Part shown: positions 1 through 7,775 of the stretch, piece after piece
How the letters are laid out: each line of letters begins with the position of its first letter
How positions within the stretch are numbered: the stretch's first letter is position 1
Source: Caenimonas sedimenti
GTDB lineage: Bacteria > Pseudomonadota > Gammaproteobacteria > Burkholderiales > Burkholderiaceae_C
Reading direction: 5' to 3'
Assembly (NCBI RefSeq): GCF_007833165.1
Contig: NZ_VOBQ01000003.1
Span: 218,885 to 282,884 of the forward strand
DNA: 64,000 bases
Notes under the pieces: generated by a model
Database searches by the model: none
What the model saw: only the letters and a program-made list of their open reading frames with translations
What the model was told of the DNA's origin: nothing
Position numbers and translations under genes: made by a program

Positions 1-330
1 CATGGCCTGGGCGCGGACCACATCGCCAAGATCGCGAAGATCCAGTTGCGCGTGCTGGAGCAGCGCCTGGCGAAGATGGACCTGATGCTGCAGGTCAGCC
101 CGGCGGCGCTGGAAGAGCTCGCGAAGGTGGGGTTCGATCCGATCTACGGCGCACGGCCGCTGAAGCGCGCGATCCAGCAGCGCATCGAGAACCCGCTGTC
201 CAAGCTGATCCTGGAGGGGCGCTTCCCGCCCAAGAGCGCGATCCCGGTGGAAGTGGACCCGGTGCGCGAGCCGGGGGTGTTCCATTTCGGCGGGGCCACG
301 CCGGCGCCGCAGGAGCCCCAGCCGGCTTGA
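1..330 (+). CDS. clpB: ATP-dependent chaperone ClpB, C-terminal fragment (5' end outside window)
   Basis: The reading frame is open from base 1 and gives 109 residues ending in TGA. The segment FDPIYGARPLKRAIQQRIENPL is the conserved end of the second AAA+ module (sensor-2/D2-small region) of ClpB/Hsp100 disaggregases, where the GARPLKR arginine contributes to nucleotide sensing. ClpB works with DnaK to extract and refold aggregated proteins in the cytoplasm. The N-terminal domain, middle coiled coil and first AAA+ domain lie outside the window. The tail after the core is Pro/Ala-rich, as in related betaproteobacteria. Confidence 0.93.
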   Translation, partial: HGLGADHIAKIAKIQLRVLEQRLAKMDLMLQVSPAALEELAKVGFDPIYGARPLKRAIQQRIENPLSKLILEGRFPPKSAIPVEVDPVREPGVFHFGGATPAPQEPQPA

Positions 331-336
331 CTTGCC

Positions 337-357
337 CCTTCCCCCTGCGGGGGAAGG
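337..357. repeat. Short GC-rich palindrome behind clpB
   Basis: Nine-base arms (337-345 and 349-357) pair perfectly across a 3-base loop, starting 6 bases after the clpB stop. The CCTTCCCCC/GGGGGAAGG pattern resembles dispersed extragenic palindromes common in Burkholderiales. No U-tract follows, so a classical intrinsic terminator is not shown, although it may act as an RNA 3' end stabiliser. Confidence 0.5.
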
Positions 358-447
358 CCGGGATGGGGGCTCGCCCGCCGAGCCATCCGCTAATCGTCAG
401 CTAATGGCGAAGGTGCAAAATCAGGGTTCATTCCACCCTCCGACGGC

Positions 448-741
448 ATGCCCACCATCCTCTCCTTCGTGTTCCGGCTGTTCCTGCTGGCGGCAGGCCT
501 CGTCTTCGCGGCCAGCCTGGCCGTCGTGTTCGTGATCGTGCTGGCGCTGTGGCTGCTGCGCGCCGGCTGGGCCAGGCTGACTGGCCGGCCGGTGATGCCG
601 TTCGTGATGCGCATGCATCCGCGCAACGGCTTCGCCATGTACCGGCGGGCGGGTGCCGCAAGTCGCACGCCCCGGGCGGACGCGGCGCCCCTCGGTCGCG
701 TGGGTGACGTGACCGACGTCGAGCCGAAGCAACGGTTCTAG
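448..741 (+). CDS. Small membrane protein, uncharacterised
   Basis: A 97-residue protein. Residues about 4-37 form a long hydrophobic stretch (LFLLAAGLVF then VVFVIVLALWLL) that could be one long or two short membrane helices. A basic, hydrophilic tail of about 60 residues follows. No known domain is recognised. Its stop codon overlaps the stop of the convergent SRPBCC gene in a shared CTAG (738-741), so the two genes meet tail to tail. The ATG at 448 is the first in the frame after a gene-free 117 bases. Function unknown. Confidence 0.6.
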   Translation: MPTILSFVFRLFLLAAGLVFAASLAVVFVIVLALWLLRAGWARLTGRPVMPFVMRMHPRNGFAMYRRAGAASRTPRADAAPLGRVGDVTDVEPKQRF

Positions 742-1133
742 GCTCGGCGCTCGAGGTTGCGCTTCAGCGCCGCAGCGCCCGCGTCCACCAGCCCGGCGAT
801 CCCTGGCGCCACCGAATCCGGCAGGAAGTCGGTCGTCCACACCACCCTGCTGCCGCCGGCTTCACCCGGCAGGACCTGCAGCGACGCGTTGTGGTGGGTC
901 GTGCGCCCGCCGACGGCCGCATAGGCAACGCGCCGCCGCTCGTCGCTGACCTCCACGATCAGTTCGCGCACCACCATGCCGTTGGCGAAAGTGACGACGC
1001 GGGCGCCTTCCTCCAGCTTGCAATCCGTCAGCACGCCGGCGAACAGCCGGTGCGTGTTCCCCAGGTCCTTGACCTGTTCCCAGACCTGCCCGGGCGGCAC
1101 GTTGACGGGGATCTCTCGTGTGATGTTGGCCAT
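738..1133 (-). CDS. SRPBCC (START/polyketide cyclase-like) family protein
   Basis: A 131-residue protein with the layout of the SRPBCC helix-grip fold: an N-terminal strand (REIPVNVPPGQVWEQVKD), a central sheet (GARVVTFANGMVVRELIVEV) and a long C-terminal helix (LVDAGAAALKRNLERR). Members bind hydrophobic ligands in a deep cavity and the ligand cannot be predicted here. No partner gene is evident because the neighbours are convergent or separately transcribed. The fold assignment is fairly secure, the function is open. Confidence 0.75.
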   Translation of the reverse strand: MANITREIPVNVPPGQVWEQVKDLGNTHRLFAGVLTDCKLEEGARVVTFANGMVVRELIVEVSDERRRVAYAAVGGRTTHHNASLQVLPGEAGGSRVVWTTDFLPDSVAPGIAGLVDAGAAALKRNLERRA

Positions 1134-1213
1134 GCGCGCAGCATAGGCGGGCTCTCAACAGTCGCCAAGCGGCGGTTTCGCATGGGGTGCATGCGCCCGC
1201 CGCATGCGACCGC

Positions 1214-1492
1214 TCAGGACGGGTCGCCGCCCCCGAGCAGGTCGCCCAGCTTCTTCGCGCCGTCGGGGTCCAACTGCGACGTCATCGGCGTGCCCTTGGG
1301 ATACTCCTCCGCGATCCTGTCCTCCCAGTACGTGGCCGGGTAGGGCGCGCTGCAGAGGCGCCGGAACACCTCTTCCGGCACATGCTTGTAGGCCAGCACG
1401 GACTTGTTGTCGAAGTGCAGGTCGAGCTGGCGCGACCGCGAGTCGTAGTCGGCCTTGCGGATGCGGCCGTTGGTGAAGGTTTTCGTGGGCAT
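1214..1492 (-). CDS. KTSC domain protein
   Basis: A 92-residue protein starting at the ATG at 1492. The frame is open further upstream, but that stretch overlaps the araC coding region, so the shorter start is preferred. The pattern YDSRSRQLDLHF-KSVLAYKHVP-VFRRL-YWEDRI matches the small KTSC domain, found alone or fused to tRNA synthetase and other domains and of unknown biochemical role. It lies directly downstream of the AraC regulator on the same strand (13-base gap), so they may be co-transcribed. Confidence 0.75.
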   Translation of the reverse strand: MPTKTFTNGRIRKADYDSRSRQLDLHFDNKSVLAYKHVPEEVFRRLCSAPYPATYWEDRIAEEYPKGTPMTSQLDPDGAKKLGDLLGGGDPS

Positions 1493-1505
1493 GGTGCGGC
1501 CCCGG

Positions 1506-2468
1506 TCAGTTCGGCAGCAGCTTGCGCTGCATGCGCCAGGCGCGAGGCCCCTGGCCGAAACGCTCCTTGAAGGCCCGGCTGAAGTGCGCCGCGTCGTTGA
1601 AGCCCCAGCTGAACGCGATGTCACTGATCGCGCGGTGCGCCATCCGCGCATCCAGCAGGTCGCGGGAGCACGCCTCGAGCCGCCGGCCCCAGATGTACTG
1701 CGCCGGCGTCGTCGCCTCGTTCTTGAACAGCCGGTGGATGTGGGCCACCGACATGCCCAGCTCCCTGGCCAGGTCGTTCACGCCGAATGCGGGGTCCGCC
1801 AGCCGCGTCGCGATCACCTGCTTGATCCGGCCCAGGTGATAGGTGGCCAGTGACGACAGGCCCGGGCAGTGACTCGCCGGCAGGGTCTGCAGGCCGGCCA
1901 GCAGGATGTTCATCACGCCGTCGGCCACGGCCGCGGCGCTGGCGGGCTGCAACGTATCCATGTCCCGCCAGAGCGTGTCGATCATGTTGATCATCAGGTG
2001 GCCCGCTCCGGCCTTGCCGCTGACGGCCGTGGCGGTGAGCTTGTCGGTGTCCCGCACCAGGTTGCGCAGCCGCTCGCCGGGCAGCTTCAATACGATCTGC
2101 TGGAAGCCGTCGTCGAAATGCAGGCCGTACTCGCGCGTGCTGTCGTACAAGGCGAAGTCGCCGGGCGCCAGCAGCGCGGTGCGGCCGTCCTGCTCGATGC
2201 GGCCGTGGCCGCGCGCCTGGATGCTGACCAGGAAACAGTCGTCGTCGGCCTGCGCCAGGTGGCGGCGCGTGCGCAGCACGTCCTGCGCGCTCGCGGTCAC
2301 CACGGACAGGTCGAGCCCCGGCATCCGGTGGCTCTCGATGGCGCCGTCGAAGGGACCCGCAGCGCGCGCGTCGCATTCCAGCTGCACATAGGTGCTGCAG
2401 ATCATGTCGACCCAGTAGGCGAGCCGCTGGCCGGCGGCCACCGTGTCGGTGGTGAGGACTTGGCCCAT
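1506..2468 (-). CDS. AraC-family regulator, NitR-like
   Basis: A 320-residue protein from the ATG at 2468. The N-terminal 170 residues form an AraC_binding_2-type sensory domain (DDCFLVSIQARGHGRIEQ, LAPGDFALYDSTREYGL). The C-terminal ~100 residues carry the two AraC helix-turn-helix motifs (FGVNDLARELGMSVAHIHRLFK and ISDIAFSWGFNDAAHFSRAFK). It is divergent from nitrilase and aldoxime dehydratase genes, the known arrangement for nitR-type activators of nitrile-hydrolysing operons. By inference it activates the 2622-4683 operon in response to a nitrile, aldoxime or amide. The frame stays open to 3176, but that extension reads antisense through nitrilase and is rejected. Confidence 0.88.
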   Translation of the reverse strand: MGQVLTTDTVAAGQRLAYWVDMICSTYVQLECDARAAGPFDGAIESHRMPGLDLSVVTASAQDVLRTRRHLAQADDDCFLVSIQARGHGRIEQDGRTALLAPGDFALYDSTREYGLHFDDGFQQIVLKLPGERLRNLVRDTDKLTATAVSGKAGAGHLMINMIDTLWRDMDTLQPASAAAVADGVMNILLAGLQTLPASHCPGLSSLATYHLGRIKQVIATRLADPAFGVNDLARELGMSVAHIHRLFKNEATTPAQYIWGRRLEACSRDLLDARMAHRAISDIAFSWGFNDAAHFSRAFKERFGQGPRAWRMQRKLLPN

Positions 2469-2621
2469 GGGAGCTCCTGCTGCGCGCCCATTCTGGACCG
2501 AAAGCGCCGTCGGCGACAGGCCCCGGAGAAGCCAGGTCAACAAGGCGGCGAATCCTGGGCAAGACGCCGTGGCCGTGCCGGCGGACCATCGCTCCACCTT
2601 TGCAACCACCAGGAGCCCGCC

Positions 2622-3644
2622 ATGCCCAGCCGTTCTCACCCCAAGCCCCGCGTCGCGGCCGTCCAGGCGGCGCCCGTGTTCCTGGACGTCGACGCCACGA
2701 TCGACAAGGCCGTGAGCCTGATGGCCCGCGCCGCCGACAAGGGCGTGCAGCTGATCGCCTTTCCCGAAACCTGGATCCCCGGCTATCCGTGGTGGATCTG
2801 GCTGGATTCGCCGGCCGGCGGCATGCCTTTCGTGCAGCGCTACCACGACAACTCGCTCACCCTCGATTCGCCGGAGTTCCGGCGGCTCGCGCAGGCGGCG
2901 AAGAAGCACCGGATGTGGCTGTCCATGGGCTTCAGCGAGAAGGCCGGCGGCAGCCTCTACATGGCGCAGGCCCTGTTCGACGATCAGGGCAACGTGGTGC
3001 AGACGCGCCGCAAGCTGAAGCCCACGCACGTGGAGCGGACGGTCTTCGGCGAAGGCGATGGCAGCCACCTGGCCGTGATGGAGACCGCCATCGGCAACAT
3101 CGGGTCGCTCTGCTGCTGGGAGCACCTGCAGCCGCTCACCAAGTACGCCATGTACGCGCAGAACGAACAGATCCACGTGGCGGCCTGGCCCAGCTTCTCC
3201 CTGTACCGCGGCGCCGCGTTCGCCCTGGGGCCGGAGTTGAACAACGCGGCCAGCCAGATGTACGCGGCCGAAGGCCAGTGCTTCGTGCTCGCGCCGTGTG
3301 CCACGGTGTCGAAGGAGATGGTGGAGCTGCTGTGCACCGACGACGTGAAGCGCCAGCTGCTGCTGGAAGGCGGCGGCTTCGCGCGGATCTACGCGCCGGA
3401 TGGGTCACCCATGGGCACACCGCTGCCCGAGAACGAGGAGGGCCTCGTCATCGCCGACATCGACCTGGGGATGATCTCCCTGGCCAAGGCCGCTGCGGAT
3501 CCGTCGGGGCACTACGCGCGGCCGGACGTGACGCGCCTGCTGCTGAACAAGACGCCGGGAGACCGGGTGGTGGCGCAGGCACTGCCCGGCATGGTGGTGG
3601 GCGGCGAACTCGCGGCCGAGCCGGCATCGCCGCTGACGCACTGA
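2622..3644 (+). CDS. Nitrilase
   Basis: A 340-residue protein that starts at an ATG six bases after AGGAG (2611-2615). The carbon-nitrogen hydrolase triad is visible: Glu49 in AFPETWIPGYPWW, Lys131 in RRKLKPTHVER and Cys165 in GSLCCWEHLQP. The spacing matches true nitrilases rather than amidases or cyanide dihydratases. It converts nitriles to carboxylic acids plus ammonia through a thioimidate on the cysteine. The next gene makes nitriles from aldoximes, so together they form an aldoxime-to-acid route. Nearest described relatives are aromatic/arylaliphatic nitrilases. The exact substrate cannot be read from sequence. Confidence 0.95.
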   Translation: MPSRSHPKPRVAAVQAAPVFLDVDATIDKAVSLMARAADKGVQLIAFPETWIPGYPWWIWLDSPAGGMPFVQRYHDNSLTLDSPEFRRLAQAAKKHRMWLSMGFSEKAGGSLYMAQALFDDQGNVVQTRRKLKPTHVERTVFGEGDGSHLAVMETAIGNIGSLCCWEHLQPLTKYAMYAQNEQIHVAAWPSFSLYRGAAFALGPELNNAASQMYAAEGQCFVLAPCATVSKEMVELLCTDDVKRQLLLEGGGFARIYAPDGSPMGTPLPENEEGLVIADIDLGMISLAKAAADPSGHYARPDVTRLLLNKTPGDRVVAQALPGMVVGGELAAEPASPLTH

Positions 3645-3654
3645 GGCTCGCACC

Positions 3655-4683
3655 ATGGAATCCGCCATCCCTGTCCACCTGCAGTGCCCGCGCACGCGCC
3701 AGAAGCGCGTGCCCGACGACTACCAGCCTCCGTACCCCTCGTTCGTGGCGCGCTTCCAGCCTGCCGTGGCCCAGGTGGCCATGGCCTATTTCGGCTTGCA
3801 GTTCCGGGGGTCGATGACGGCCCAGCCCCGTGAGGCACTGGCCGGCCTGGAGCAAGCCTTCAGCGCGGCCAATGCTCCCGGGCATTGGGACCGCGCGTCC
3901 CATGTGGACGAGGCCGGGTACACCAACATCATCTCCATCGCCTACTGGGACCGGCCGGCCGTGTTCGACGCGTGGTTCGCGGCGCACGGCACCCACTGGG
4001 CTTCCGGTGCGAACAAGCTCGATGGCTGCGGCACCTTCACCGAGGTGCTGAGGCCCAGGATGGAGCGTTTCGAGACCCTGTTCTCGTCCAGCGAGCGCGC
4101 CGAGGGCGTGGCCGTGGTCTCCGCGGGCATGAGCGACGTGGTGCAGGAGCACGCGTACTGGGGTGGCGCGCGTGATCGCATGCCGGCGTCGCAAACCGAA
4201 GCGCTCGCGCCCGCCGGCGCGCCCCGCGTGGTGACCGAGGGCCTCTATCGCCGGGTGGTCCCGCACGACAACGTGTGCCTGATCCGCTCCGGCCAGGACT
4301 GGGGCGACACGCCGCCGGAAGAGCGTCGCATGTACCTGGAGGACGTGGAGCCGGTGTTGCGCCAGGGAATGGATTTCCTGCGGGACGACGGCTTGGCCAT
4401 CGGCTGCTTCGCCAACCGCTACATGCGCGTGCTGGACGCGCAGGGGGCTGAGCTGGAAAAGAGTTTCGGCATGAGCTGGTGGAAAAGCCTGGCCGCGCTG
4501 GAGCGCTGGGCCGAGTCGCACCCGACGCACGTGGCCATCTTCGGGGCTGCGATGAAGTACCTGTCGGCGCTGGGGCCGGCCGCGAAACTGAAGCTCTACC
4601 ACGAGGTGTCCGTGGCCACCACGGACGAGCAGCACTTCGAGTACTTCAACTGCCACGACAGGACAGGAATGCTGCGCGCCTGA
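3655..4683 (+). CDS. oxd: Aldoxime dehydratase (heme)
   Basis: A 342-residue protein of the OxdA/OxdB phenylacetaldoxime dehydratase family. Family landmarks are PPYPSFVARFQP near the N-terminus, SIAYWDRPAVFDAWF, FSSSERAEGVAVVS, YWGGARDRMPAS and the C-terminal SHPTHVAIFG with LKLYHEVSV. The family uses a ferrous heme whose iron binds the aldoxime nitrogen. His292 (HPTH) and His316 (LYHE) are the likely proximal ligand and distal catalytic histidine by position, which is an inference. It removes water from aldoximes to yield nitriles for the nitrilase 10 bases upstream. Confidence 0.93.
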   Translation: MESAIPVHLQCPRTRQKRVPDDYQPPYPSFVARFQPAVAQVAMAYFGLQFRGSMTAQPREALAGLEQAFSAANAPGHWDRASHVDEAGYTNIISIAYWDRPAVFDAWFAAHGTHWASGANKLDGCGTFTEVLRPRMERFETLFSSSERAEGVAVVSAGMSDVVQEHAYWGGARDRMPASQTEALAPAGAPRVVTEGLYRRVVPHDNVCLIRSGQDWGDTPPEERRMYLEDVEPVLRQGMDFLRDDGLAIGCFANRYMRVLDAQGAELEKSFGMSWWKSLAALERWAESHPTHVAIFGAAMKYLSALGPAAKLKLYHEVSVATTDEQHFEYFNCHDRTGMLRA

Positions 4684-4823
4684 GCCTCCGCCCTGCGCTG
4701 GCGTCGCGTCCTGTTGCAAACTTTGGGGTTCCCGGCCCGCGGGTTGTCGAAATCACGCGGGCTCGTTCGTCGTGCATGCAGGAGCGCTTCTGCTCCGGAT
4801 GCCAACGCAAAGGAGAACCCGAG

Positions 4824-5258
4824 ATGCGATTCATGATTCTGGTGAAGGCCACGGCCGACAGCGAGGCCGGCGTGATGCCCAGCGAGCAGATGCTGGCCAA
4901 GATGGGGCAGTTCAATGAAGAGCTGGTGAAGGCCGGCATCATGCAGGCGGGCGAAGGCCTGCACCCCAGTTCGAAAGGCGCCCGGGTCCGCTTCTCGGGC
5001 AAGGACCGCAAGGTCATCGACGGCCCCTTCGCCGAAACCAAGGAGCTGGTGGCCGGTTTCTGGATGTGGAAGTGCGCCTCGCTGCAGGAAGCCATCGACT
5101 GGGTCAAGCGGTGCCCCAACCCGATGCCGGGTGAATCCGAAATCGAGATCCGCCAGGTGTTCGAGGCGGAGGACTTCGGCGCGGAGTTCACGCCGGAGCT
5201 GCGGGAGCAGGAGGAACGCCTGCGCACGCAAGTCGAAAAGCAGGCCAGGCCGGGGTAG
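4824..5258 (+). CDS. YCII-related domain protein
   Basis: A 144-residue protein. A strong ribosome site (AAAGGAG at 4809-4815) precedes the ATG at 4824. MRFMILVKAT, AGIMQAGEGLHPSSKGARV, IDGPFAETKELVAGFWMW and the IEIRQVFE segment define the DGPF/YCII (YciI-like) family, a ferredoxin-like fold often encoded next to ECF sigma factors. No sigma gene is adjacent here. The C-terminal 25 residues are charged and probably helical. It is separated from the nitrile operon by 140 bases and is likely transcribed on its own. The biochemical role of the family is unsettled. Confidence 0.85.
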   Translation: MRFMILVKATADSEAGVMPSEQMLAKMGQFNEELVKAGIMQAGEGLHPSSKGARVRFSGKDRKVIDGPFAETKELVAGFWMWKCASLQEAIDWVKRCPNPMPGESEIEIRQVFEAEDFGAEFTPELREQEERLRTQVEKQARPG

Positions 5259-5296
5259 GCGCGCACGGCTCATCCGTAGGACGGCGCCGCCACGGT

Positions 5297-5315
5297 GTGT
5301 GCGGCGTACGCACAC
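5297..5315. promoter_or_regulatory. Inverted repeat upstream of kaiC
   Basis: Arms GTGTGCG (5297-5303) and CGCACAC (5309-5315) pair across a 5-base loop, about 100 bases before the kaiC start. It could be an operator or the 3' hairpin of the preceding gene. No T-run follows, which disfavours an intrinsic terminator. Confidence 0.35.
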
Positions 5316-5415
5316 CCGATGTGCTTGCCGTCCGACGGCTGAGGTCGCCCCGGAAACAGCTCGATCCGATAGCATTCGTCGCTGTTCCAACCCATCCCGG
5401 CCCAGGCCGGCTACC

Positions 5416-7167
5416 GTGGCAAAAACATCCGAAAAACACCGGGCGGGCGGCCCTCGGGGAAGCATCGAAAAGGCGCCGACCGGCATCGCCGGCCTGGACG
5501 AGATCACCCAGGGCGGACTCCCGCGCGGGCGCCCCACACTCGTCTGCGGGGCCGCCGGCTGCGGCAAGACCATGCTGGGTGCCGAATTCATCGTGCGCGG
5601 GGCCACGGATTTCGGCGAGAACGGCGTGTTCATGATGTTCGAGGAGAACGCCCAGGAGCTCGCGGACAACCTGCGTTCGCTGGGATTCGACATCGACAAG
5701 CTCGTGCGCGAGAAGAAGGTCGCCATCGACTTCGTTCACGTCGAGCGCAGCGAGATCGAGGAGACCGGGGCGTACGACCTCGACGGCCTGTTCATCCGCC
5801 TGGGCCATGCCATCGACCAGGTCAACGCCAAGCGCGTGGTGCTCGATACCGTCGAAGCGCTGTTCGCGGGCATCCCGAACCATGCGATCCTGCGCTCCGA
5901 ACTGCGGCGCCTCTTCCGCTGGCTGAAAGAACGCGGCATGACCGCGGTGATCACCGGCGAGCGCGGCGAGGGCACGCTCACACGCTATGGGCTCGAGGAG
6001 TATGTGGCCGACTGCGTGATCCTGCTCGACCATCGGATCGCGGATCAGGTTTCGACCCGGTGGCTGCGTGTCGTCAAGTACCGCGGATCGGCCCACGGCA
6101 CCAATGAGTATCCCTTCCTGATCGGCTCCCACGGGCTGTCGGTCCTTCCCGTCACCTCGATGCGGCTGGAGCATGAGGCACCGCGCGAGCGGGTTTCCAC
6201 CGGCATCGCCGGGCTCGACGACATGTTCGGCGGCCAGGGCCTCTACAAGGGCAGCAGCGTCCTGGTGTCGGGCGCCCCGGGCACAGGCAAGAGCAGCGTG
6301 TCCTCCAGCTTCGCGGCGGCGGCGTGCGAGCGCGGCGAGCGGGCGCTGATCTTCGCCTACGAGGAGTCGCAAAGCCAATTGCTGCGCAACATGGGTTCGA
6401 TCGGCCTCGACCTCGGCCAGTGGGTGAAGAAGGGGCTGCTGAAGATCCACGCCACCCGGCCCACCCTGCATGGCCTGGAGCAGCACCTCGTCGAAATCTA
6501 CGACCTGGTGCGGGAGTTCAAGCCGGACATTGTCGTGGTCGACCCGATCAGCAACCTGAGCGCCACCCAGCAGGACAGCGGGCTCAAGCTCACGCTGATG
6601 CGCCTGATCGATTTCCTCAAGGCGCGGGCCATCACGGCGATGTTCACCAGCCTGACCGCGGACACGAGCCAGCCCGTCGCCAGCTCCGAGGTCGGCGTGT
6701 CATCGCTGATGGACAGCTGGCTGCTGCTGAACAACCTCGCCTTCAACGGGGAGCGCACCCGCACGCTGCAGGTGCTCAAGTCGCGCGGGATGCACCACAG
6801 CAACCAGGTGCGTGAGTTCGTCTTCAGCGACCACGGGGTGGACCTGGTCGACGTGTACCTGTCCGGGGACCGCGTGCTCACCGGCACGGCCCGCATGGCC
6901 CAGGAAGCCCAGGAACTCGCCGCCGGCGAATTGCGAGAGCAGGACCACGAGCGCCGGATCCGCGAGCTGGCGACGCGGCGCCGCATGCTGGATTCGCAGA
7001 TCGCCTCGCTGACCGCGGAAGCGGAGGAGCGCGCAGGCGAAATCAACTTCCAGATCGCGCGCGAGAAGCTCGAGGCCGAGGGCATGGCGGCCCGCGCGCG
7101 CAAGATCGCCGCCGCCCGCGCGCCGACGAAGGCGAGCCGGCAGCCAGCAGGAAAGCAGAAAAAATGA
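5416..7167 (+). CDS. kaiC: KaiC-like clock ATPase
   Basis: A 583-residue protein from a GTG at 5416. The frame opens at 5131, but upstream sequence overlaps the YCII gene. It has two RecA-like KaiC domains: CI with Walker A GAAGCGKT and the EE pair in MMFEEN, and CII with GAPGTGKS and EE in AYEES. Ser429-Ser430 (EVGVSSLMD) fall where cyanobacterial KaiC has its Ser431/Thr432 phosphorylation pair. A C-terminal coiled coil of about 90 residues (KQKK end) follows. It heads an operon with two kaiB genes and a hybrid kinase, overlapping the first by ATGA. There is no kaiA. A stress or light-responsive phosphorylation timer is inferred. Confidence 0.92.
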   Translation: MAKTSEKHRAGGPRGSIEKAPTGIAGLDEITQGGLPRGRPTLVCGAAGCGKTMLGAEFIVRGATDFGENGVFMMFEENAQELADNLRSLGFDIDKLVREKKVAIDFVHVERSEIEETGAYDLDGLFIRLGHAIDQVNAKRVVLDTVEALFAGIPNHAILRSELRRLFRWLKERGMTAVITGERGEGTLTRYGLEEYVADCVILLDHRIADQVSTRWLRVVKYRGSAHGTNEYPFLIGSHGLSVLPVTSMRLEHEAPRERVSTGIAGLDDMFGGQGLYKGSSVLVSGAPGTGKSSVSSSFAAAACERGERALIFAYEESQSQLLRNMGSIGLDLGQWVKKGLLKIHATRPTLHGLEQHLVEIYDLVREFKPDIVVVDPISNLSATQQDSGLKLTLMRLIDFLKARAITAMFTSLTADTSQPVASSEVGVSSLMDSWLLLNNLAFNGERTRTLQVLKSRGMHHSNQVREFVFSDHGVDLVDVYLSGDRVLTGTARMAQEAQELAAGELREQDHERRIRELATRRRMLDSQIASLTAEAEERAGEINFQIAREKLEAEGMAARARKIAAARAPTKASRQPAGKQKK

Positions 7168-7484
7168 GCAGCAAGACGTCCAGCCCCACGGGCAAGAACG
7201 CCCCCGTCGCCGAGTGGCAGCTCCGGCTCTACGTCGCCGGCACCACGCCCAAGTCCGCTGCGGCGCTCGCCAACCTCAAAGTGGTGTGCGAGACCCACCT
7301 GGCGGGCCGCTACAGCATCGAAGTCATCGACCTGCTCGTCAACCCGCAGCTGGCGGCGGGCGACCAGATCCTGGCGGTGCCGACCCTGGTGCGCAAATTC
7401 CCGGAACCCATCCGCAAGATCATCGGCGACCTTTCCAACGAGGAGCGGGTGCTGGTCGGACTCGACGTCATCCCGCGGGACTGA
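7164..7484 (+). CDS. kaiB: KaiB-like protein 1
   Basis: A 106-residue protein with a ~15-residue polar N-terminal extension before the KaiB thioredoxin-like fold ([53 protein letters not shown]). The PTLVR...P.R..IGDL signature is diagnostic. In the clock, KaiB changes fold to bind the KaiC CI ring. The start overlaps the kaiC stop (ATGA), implying translational coupling. It differs from the second KaiB mainly in the N-terminal extension and the central strand, so the two may have distinct partners. Confidence 0.92.
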   Translation: MSSKTSSPTGKNAPVAEWQLRLYVAGTTPKSAAALANLKVVCETHLAGRYSIEVIDLLVNPQLAAGDQILAVPTLVRKFPEPIRKIIGDLSNEERVLVGLDVIPRD

Positions 7485-7487
7485 GCC

Positions 7488-7775
7488 ATGAACGACGATT
7501 GCATCCTGCGGCTCTACCTCAGCTCCGCGGCGCCCCTCTCGTCGAAGGCCGTCGTCAATACGCGCGCCTTCTGCGAGCAGCACCTGGCGGGCCGCTACCA
7601 GCTCGAGATCCTCAGCATCGCCGACAACGTCGACAAGGCGATGCAGGACCAGGTGCTGGCAGCGCCGACGCTGGTGCGGGTTTCGCCGCTTCCCGTGCGC
7701 AAGTTCATCGGCGACATGTCCAACGCCGACCGGCTGCTGGACGGCCTCGGCCTCAGGGGCAGGAGCGCGGCATGA
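7488..7775 (+). CDS. kaiB: KaiB-like protein 2
   Basis: A 95-residue protein lacking the N-terminal extension of its neighbour. KaiB landmarks are LRLYLSSAAPLSSKAVVNTR, CEQHLAGRYQLEILSI and VLAAPTLVRVSPLPVRKFIGDM. It begins three bases after the first kaiB ends and overlaps the kinase by ATGA (7772-7775). It appears to be an ancient tandem duplication rather than a recent one, since the two proteins share the fold signature but diverge elsewhere. Confidence 0.92.
   Translation: MNDDCILRLYLSSAAPLSSKAVVNTRAFCEQHLAGRYQLEILSIADNVDKAMQDQVLAAPTLVRVSPLPVRKFIGDMSNADRLLDGLGLRGRSAA

Noticed and set aside
2469..3176. Extended N-terminus of the AraC regulator (frame stays open to 3176)
   Set aside because: This stretch reads antisense through the nitrilase gene, lacks AraC features, and the ATG at 2468 gives a standard-length protein.
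5188..6486. Large antisense open frame across kaiC (about 430 codons)
   Set aside because: High GC creates long antisense frames. It has no recognisable domain and opposes a clear KaiC coding sequence.
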